Positions 63,901-64,000 of a DNA stretch of 64,000 bases are shown piece after piece. The notes beneath the pieces were generated by a model that saw only the letters and a program-made list of their open reading frames with translations, made no database searches and had not been told where the DNA came from. Position 1 is the first letter of the stretch. The number at the start of each line of letters is the position of its first letter. This stretch comes from Burkholderia cepacia (GTDB taxonomy: Bacteria > Pseudomonadota > Gammaproteobacteria > Burkholderiales > Burkholderiaceae), in assembly GCF_029962485.1 (NCBI RefSeq), contig NZ_CP073637.1, positions 1,736,001-1,800,000 on the forward strand. The letters run 5' to 3'. The position numbers and the translations under genes were made by a program.

Positions 63901-64000
63901 GGCTATCTCGGCCGTCCGGCGCTGACCGCCGATCGTTTCGTGCCCGATCCGTTCGTGCCGGGCGCGCGCATGTACCGCACCGGCGACCTCGCGCGCCGGC
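54973..64000 (+). CDS. orbI: ornibactin non-ribosomal peptide synthetase OrbI (3' end outside window)
   Basis: The frame is open from the ATG at 54973 (GAAGGA upstream) to the window edge: 3009 codons. Domain order: A1 (about residues 10-510, YTSGSTGTPKA, NGYGPTEA), PCP1 (Ser556, GADSLAV), C1 (His758, HHAITDG), A2 (about 1075-1570, NHYGPTEATV), PCP2 (Ser1625, GGDSILV), E (His1812, HHAVVDG; EGHGRE; NYLGQFD), C2 (His2289, HHVLLDG), and A3 from about residue 2610 (YTSGSTGKPKG, NLYGPTEAAID), cut at the edge. There is no starter C domain. The E domain in module 2 fits D-hydroxyaspartate, and the A3 motif AAIDVSHW is of the Ser/Thr-activating style, so modules match Orn-Asp-Ser of ornibactin. Confidence 0.95.
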   Translation, partial: MTSFPTALHHRIRELARIAPDAPAIAVPFQHDLRLSRGALDARASHLARRLRAAGVGAEVRVGVCVERSCELFVALLAVLKAGGVFVPLDPRHPAARLDWIVQDAQLRHGIVDAAGRAALGTPFEHAFDPATEAVDGPAPGADDEAVPVHPRSAAYMIYTSGSTGTPKAVVVEHGPLAAHCAALAAALPIEAGDRLLHFASVNFDAAHECWLAPLAVGASIVVAPPQPFAPDAAHALLVRESVNVAAFPPAYLREFAAVAARDGVPPALRVLAFGGEALPQQAFEFVRGTFPLVRLINGYGPTEAVISPMLWPVEPGETPVLAADDAYASLPIGRVIGPRVARVDGAEADGVGELLLGGDCVARGYHGRPALTAERFTPDADGEPGARVYHTGDLARLRDDGAFDYLGRLDDQVQVRGVRVEPAEIAACLRSHPAVADAAVVAETGNGPTRLIACVALRAAADDAALKAHVAAQLPAAWQPHRFVRCDALPYTLNGKIDRAALRERIAAARDTTQGTGDAPRTPTEQQIAGLWQTLLGLDVVPSRDDRFFALGADSLAVMQLQAAIRATVRVNLRLDTLFADPALAELAEQVDGAERETGEPLATISARRAPADAAVSAAPHVDRAASLAQQRFWVLAQTRDASAAYHIAAQWTIDGALDRDALQRALDHVIGRHEAWRTTLVDNDDGVVMQRIHAHLPVSIADIDLRDQPPAARDAQATRLAERDAAEPFDLVRGPLLRATLVALADDRHRLLLTAHHAITDGWSSRCAFDELSAAYRAYAEGREPSLPDLPIQYADYADWQRDMLAGGEGARQLDYWRGALRDVPGPLALPVDRQPGAVRTLQGARVSMRLPDAVAADVRQLARDAQATVFTVLLAALDAWLSRLTGATDVVVAVPVAHRQHPETRALLGLFLNTVALRVQVAPTLPFRALVDASRTAALDAVAHQDVPFERVVDAVKPPVKRGDEWLRVKFAQQFDARHDSVLPGATAVATPGPDLAARFDFALDFTDDANGIELVAAYATDCIDADTARAWLDSYAALVGAAAHDPQHTTATLPCDASAASRQPRDGRALRIEHADIVAAFARQAASYPHRVALSDASTSLTFAELDDATNRVARALTQRGVAAEAAVIVCIERSARFVVGLLGALKAGALAVLLDPAQPAARLGAAAADCGARWALVADTAAWPAGIDTQPLDVDTLAQDATLAHAAGVRVAPHPEQGAYLIYTSGSTGTPKGVVVSHGALADYVQGMLDELAFAPDASFAMVSTVAADLGHTTLFGALCAGRTLHLLPAACAFDPDLFADEMRRREVGVLKIVPSHLQALLDARVPADVLPRHALVTGGETLTWALVARLAALAPACRVINHYGPTEATVGAIACDTASIAADARDPASGVPLGQPLPNARALVLDAFGACVPAGSTGELYLGGPGVARGYLGRPAQTAERFVPDPFARGARLYRTGDRVRLRADGRLAFLGRIDDQVKIRGYRVEPGEVSAAVRAAGPIAQAETLAIEHDGRLRLATFVVMRDGANFDEAAVRAALAEKLPDYMVPAQFVALARLPVTANGKIDRAALRELAAAPVAVASGDAPQGAVETVLAEVWQAVLKAPHVGRDDNFFELGGDSILVLQVIARARKRGVRFTPKQLFDGPTVAELARIAKTDDTATAVPPASVAATAAATPAAAPILTPAQQRFFALDIPHRGHWNQSVAFDARGSFDADAFAHAFDALLTHHDAFRQRFARGADGTWHASDAAKPYDALPFVEVAAHDEADALARFDALQRRLDLGRGPLACACAARLPDGSTQLYLAIHHAVVDGVSWRILLDDLDTAYRAACDRSPIRLSQPGLRADAWAARLARAATEPGSPFATEAAYWAGMAQGDDVVPDHPGAAATNADASVVVQTIDAALTRAALTDAHAAYRTQTIELLGAALALALAGARNAASCRVELEGHGREALFNDADASRTIGWLTSHYPVTLPVAATARDTLCAVKDTLRAVPHKGLGFGVLAHYGDAATRAALAAVPRPHVTFNYLGQFDAPRDATLVPRFGGTGVERDPQGPLGNTLAIHAYLDTDRDGARTLKVHWVYGAPQFERATIDAFAERFASALRELVEACASRIAHRGAGATPGDFPLAQAAGLTQAAIERTPLDWRAIDDVYPLSPMQQGILFHALFAPGHASYVNQLVATATALDAGRLAAAFDASVARHDILRTSVMPDEAAPLQCVHRHARMPVEQLDWRERGDTLDADFDAWLAADRARGFDWREPPLMRLTLIRVSADAWRVVWTRHHVLLDGWSTARLLADVLRDYRAPDAVSPFASRPALRYRDFIAWLGTRDRDADERFWIERLARLDAPTLIAERTADRADAEMVTWRATFDADTMTRVAQTARTLKLTVNTLVQGAWALALQRMTHQPAVAFGATVAGRPDALADVDSVLGLFINTLPVITAPAPQQRAADWLQTLQRENAAAAEHAHTPLADIQRWARGAGGALFDTLVVFENYPVDDTARDADPRALALSGVRSIESTDFALTLVIESGAELTIDYGYDTARVDARQVETWHRAFACALDALARTPDALLGTLSIADDVTRDALALAQDTAHAWPASQRQPLHLQFADAARETPDAIALEYADVHGGVHRATYRELDAATTRIAAALRRRGVQPDTPVALCVERSFDMVMALVGVLKAGAAYLPVDPDYPAERIAYLLRDARPAVAITQAHLREQVEAALGEGADTQLLTVADLLADEVNDLPAGEAVTIDDARLAYLIYTSGSTGKPKGAGNTHGALANRIAWMQHAYRLTRDDVVLHKTPFGFDVSVWEFVWPLAIGAKLAIAAPGDHRDPARLAAAIHAHGVTVLHFVPSMLAAFAAHLDDFSAAAQCDTVRLIVASGEALAPELVAKMARLLPNATLVNLYGPTEAAIDVSHWTCGPDDAHAVAVPIGHPIANLQLHVLDAAWQPVPAGATGELYLAGAGLARGYLGRPALTADRFVPDPFVPGARMYRTGDLARR

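Noticed and set aside
1..64000. Search by eye for insertion sequences, phage genes, CRISPR arrays and rRNA
   Set aside because: None seen; apart from the two short dispersed repeats and protein-internal repeats there is no sign of mobile elements.

Overview
The window reads as a stretch of a Burkholderia chromosome, most likely Burkholderia cepacia complex. The base composition is GC-rich with strong GC bias at third codon positions, and the right end carries the ornibactin siderophore locus (orbS-orbH-orbG-orbC-orbD-orbF-orbB, orbE on the other strand, and the first 9 kb of the NRPS gene orbI), which is typical of that group. Everything here was read by eye from the sequence; no database search was run.

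Layout. (1) 1-4972: prkA (5' end outside the window), yeaH and spoVR, a conserved stationary-phase/starvation set. (2) 5.2-6.5 kb: a KgtP-type 2-oxoglutarate/H+ symporter between two clear terminators. (3) 6.6-13.6 kb: an agmatine/polyamine block. A LysR regulator diverges from agmatine deiminase (aguA), N-carbamoylputrescine amidase (aguB), a putrescine-type periplasmic binding protein whose signal peptide looks frameshifted, and two further agmatine-deiminase paralogues that carry Tat-type export signals. (4) 13.6-24.1 kb: a chaperone-usher pilus cluster (pilin, chaperone, usher, second chaperone, two-domain adhesin) that also contains a 1005-residue TpsA-like protein (ESPR signal, FHA N-terminal domain, about 15 GLUG repeats) with no TpsB partner. 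The cluster is bracketed by two copies of a roughly 130-bp repeat made of a short conserved reading frame followed by a terminator. (5) 24.2-28.9 kb: an alpha/beta hydrolase, a polar amino-acid ABC transporter lacking an ATPase gene, and an M23 peptidase. (6) 29.1-35.8 kb: a TetR repressor divergent from a tripartite RND efflux operon (probably amrAB-oprA), with a palindromic operator lying in the promoter spacer. (7) 36.5-41.5 kb: a second, simpler chaperone-usher operon behind a 24-bp palindrome. (8) 41.6-45.7 kb: a phospholipid N-methyltransferase-like gene and a DedA gene, an OmpR/HisKA two-component pair behind a PmrA-type box, and two very small envelope proteins. (9) 45.9-64 kb: the ornibactin locus.

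Regulatory logic of the ornibactin locus can be read directly. orbS has a sigma70-like promoter overlapped by a Fur-like site. Three further promoters (orbH, and the divergent orbE and orbI) all show TAAA-N17-CGTC, the form expected of iron-starvation sigma factor promoters. Most orbG-to-orbB junctions overlap by 1-4 bases, so the import genes form one translationally coupled operon. OrbI begins directly with an adenylation domain and runs A-PCP-C-A-PCP-E-C-A to the window edge, which agrees with ornibactin's residue order (Orn, D-hydroxyAsp, Ser).

The items most worth a second look are the hybrid TPS/chaperone-usher adhesin cluster, the repeated mini-ORF-terminator element at its edges, a second dispersed repeat at 23.8 and 25.0 kb, the exported agmatine-deiminase paralogues, and the apparent frameshift at 9.65 kb.
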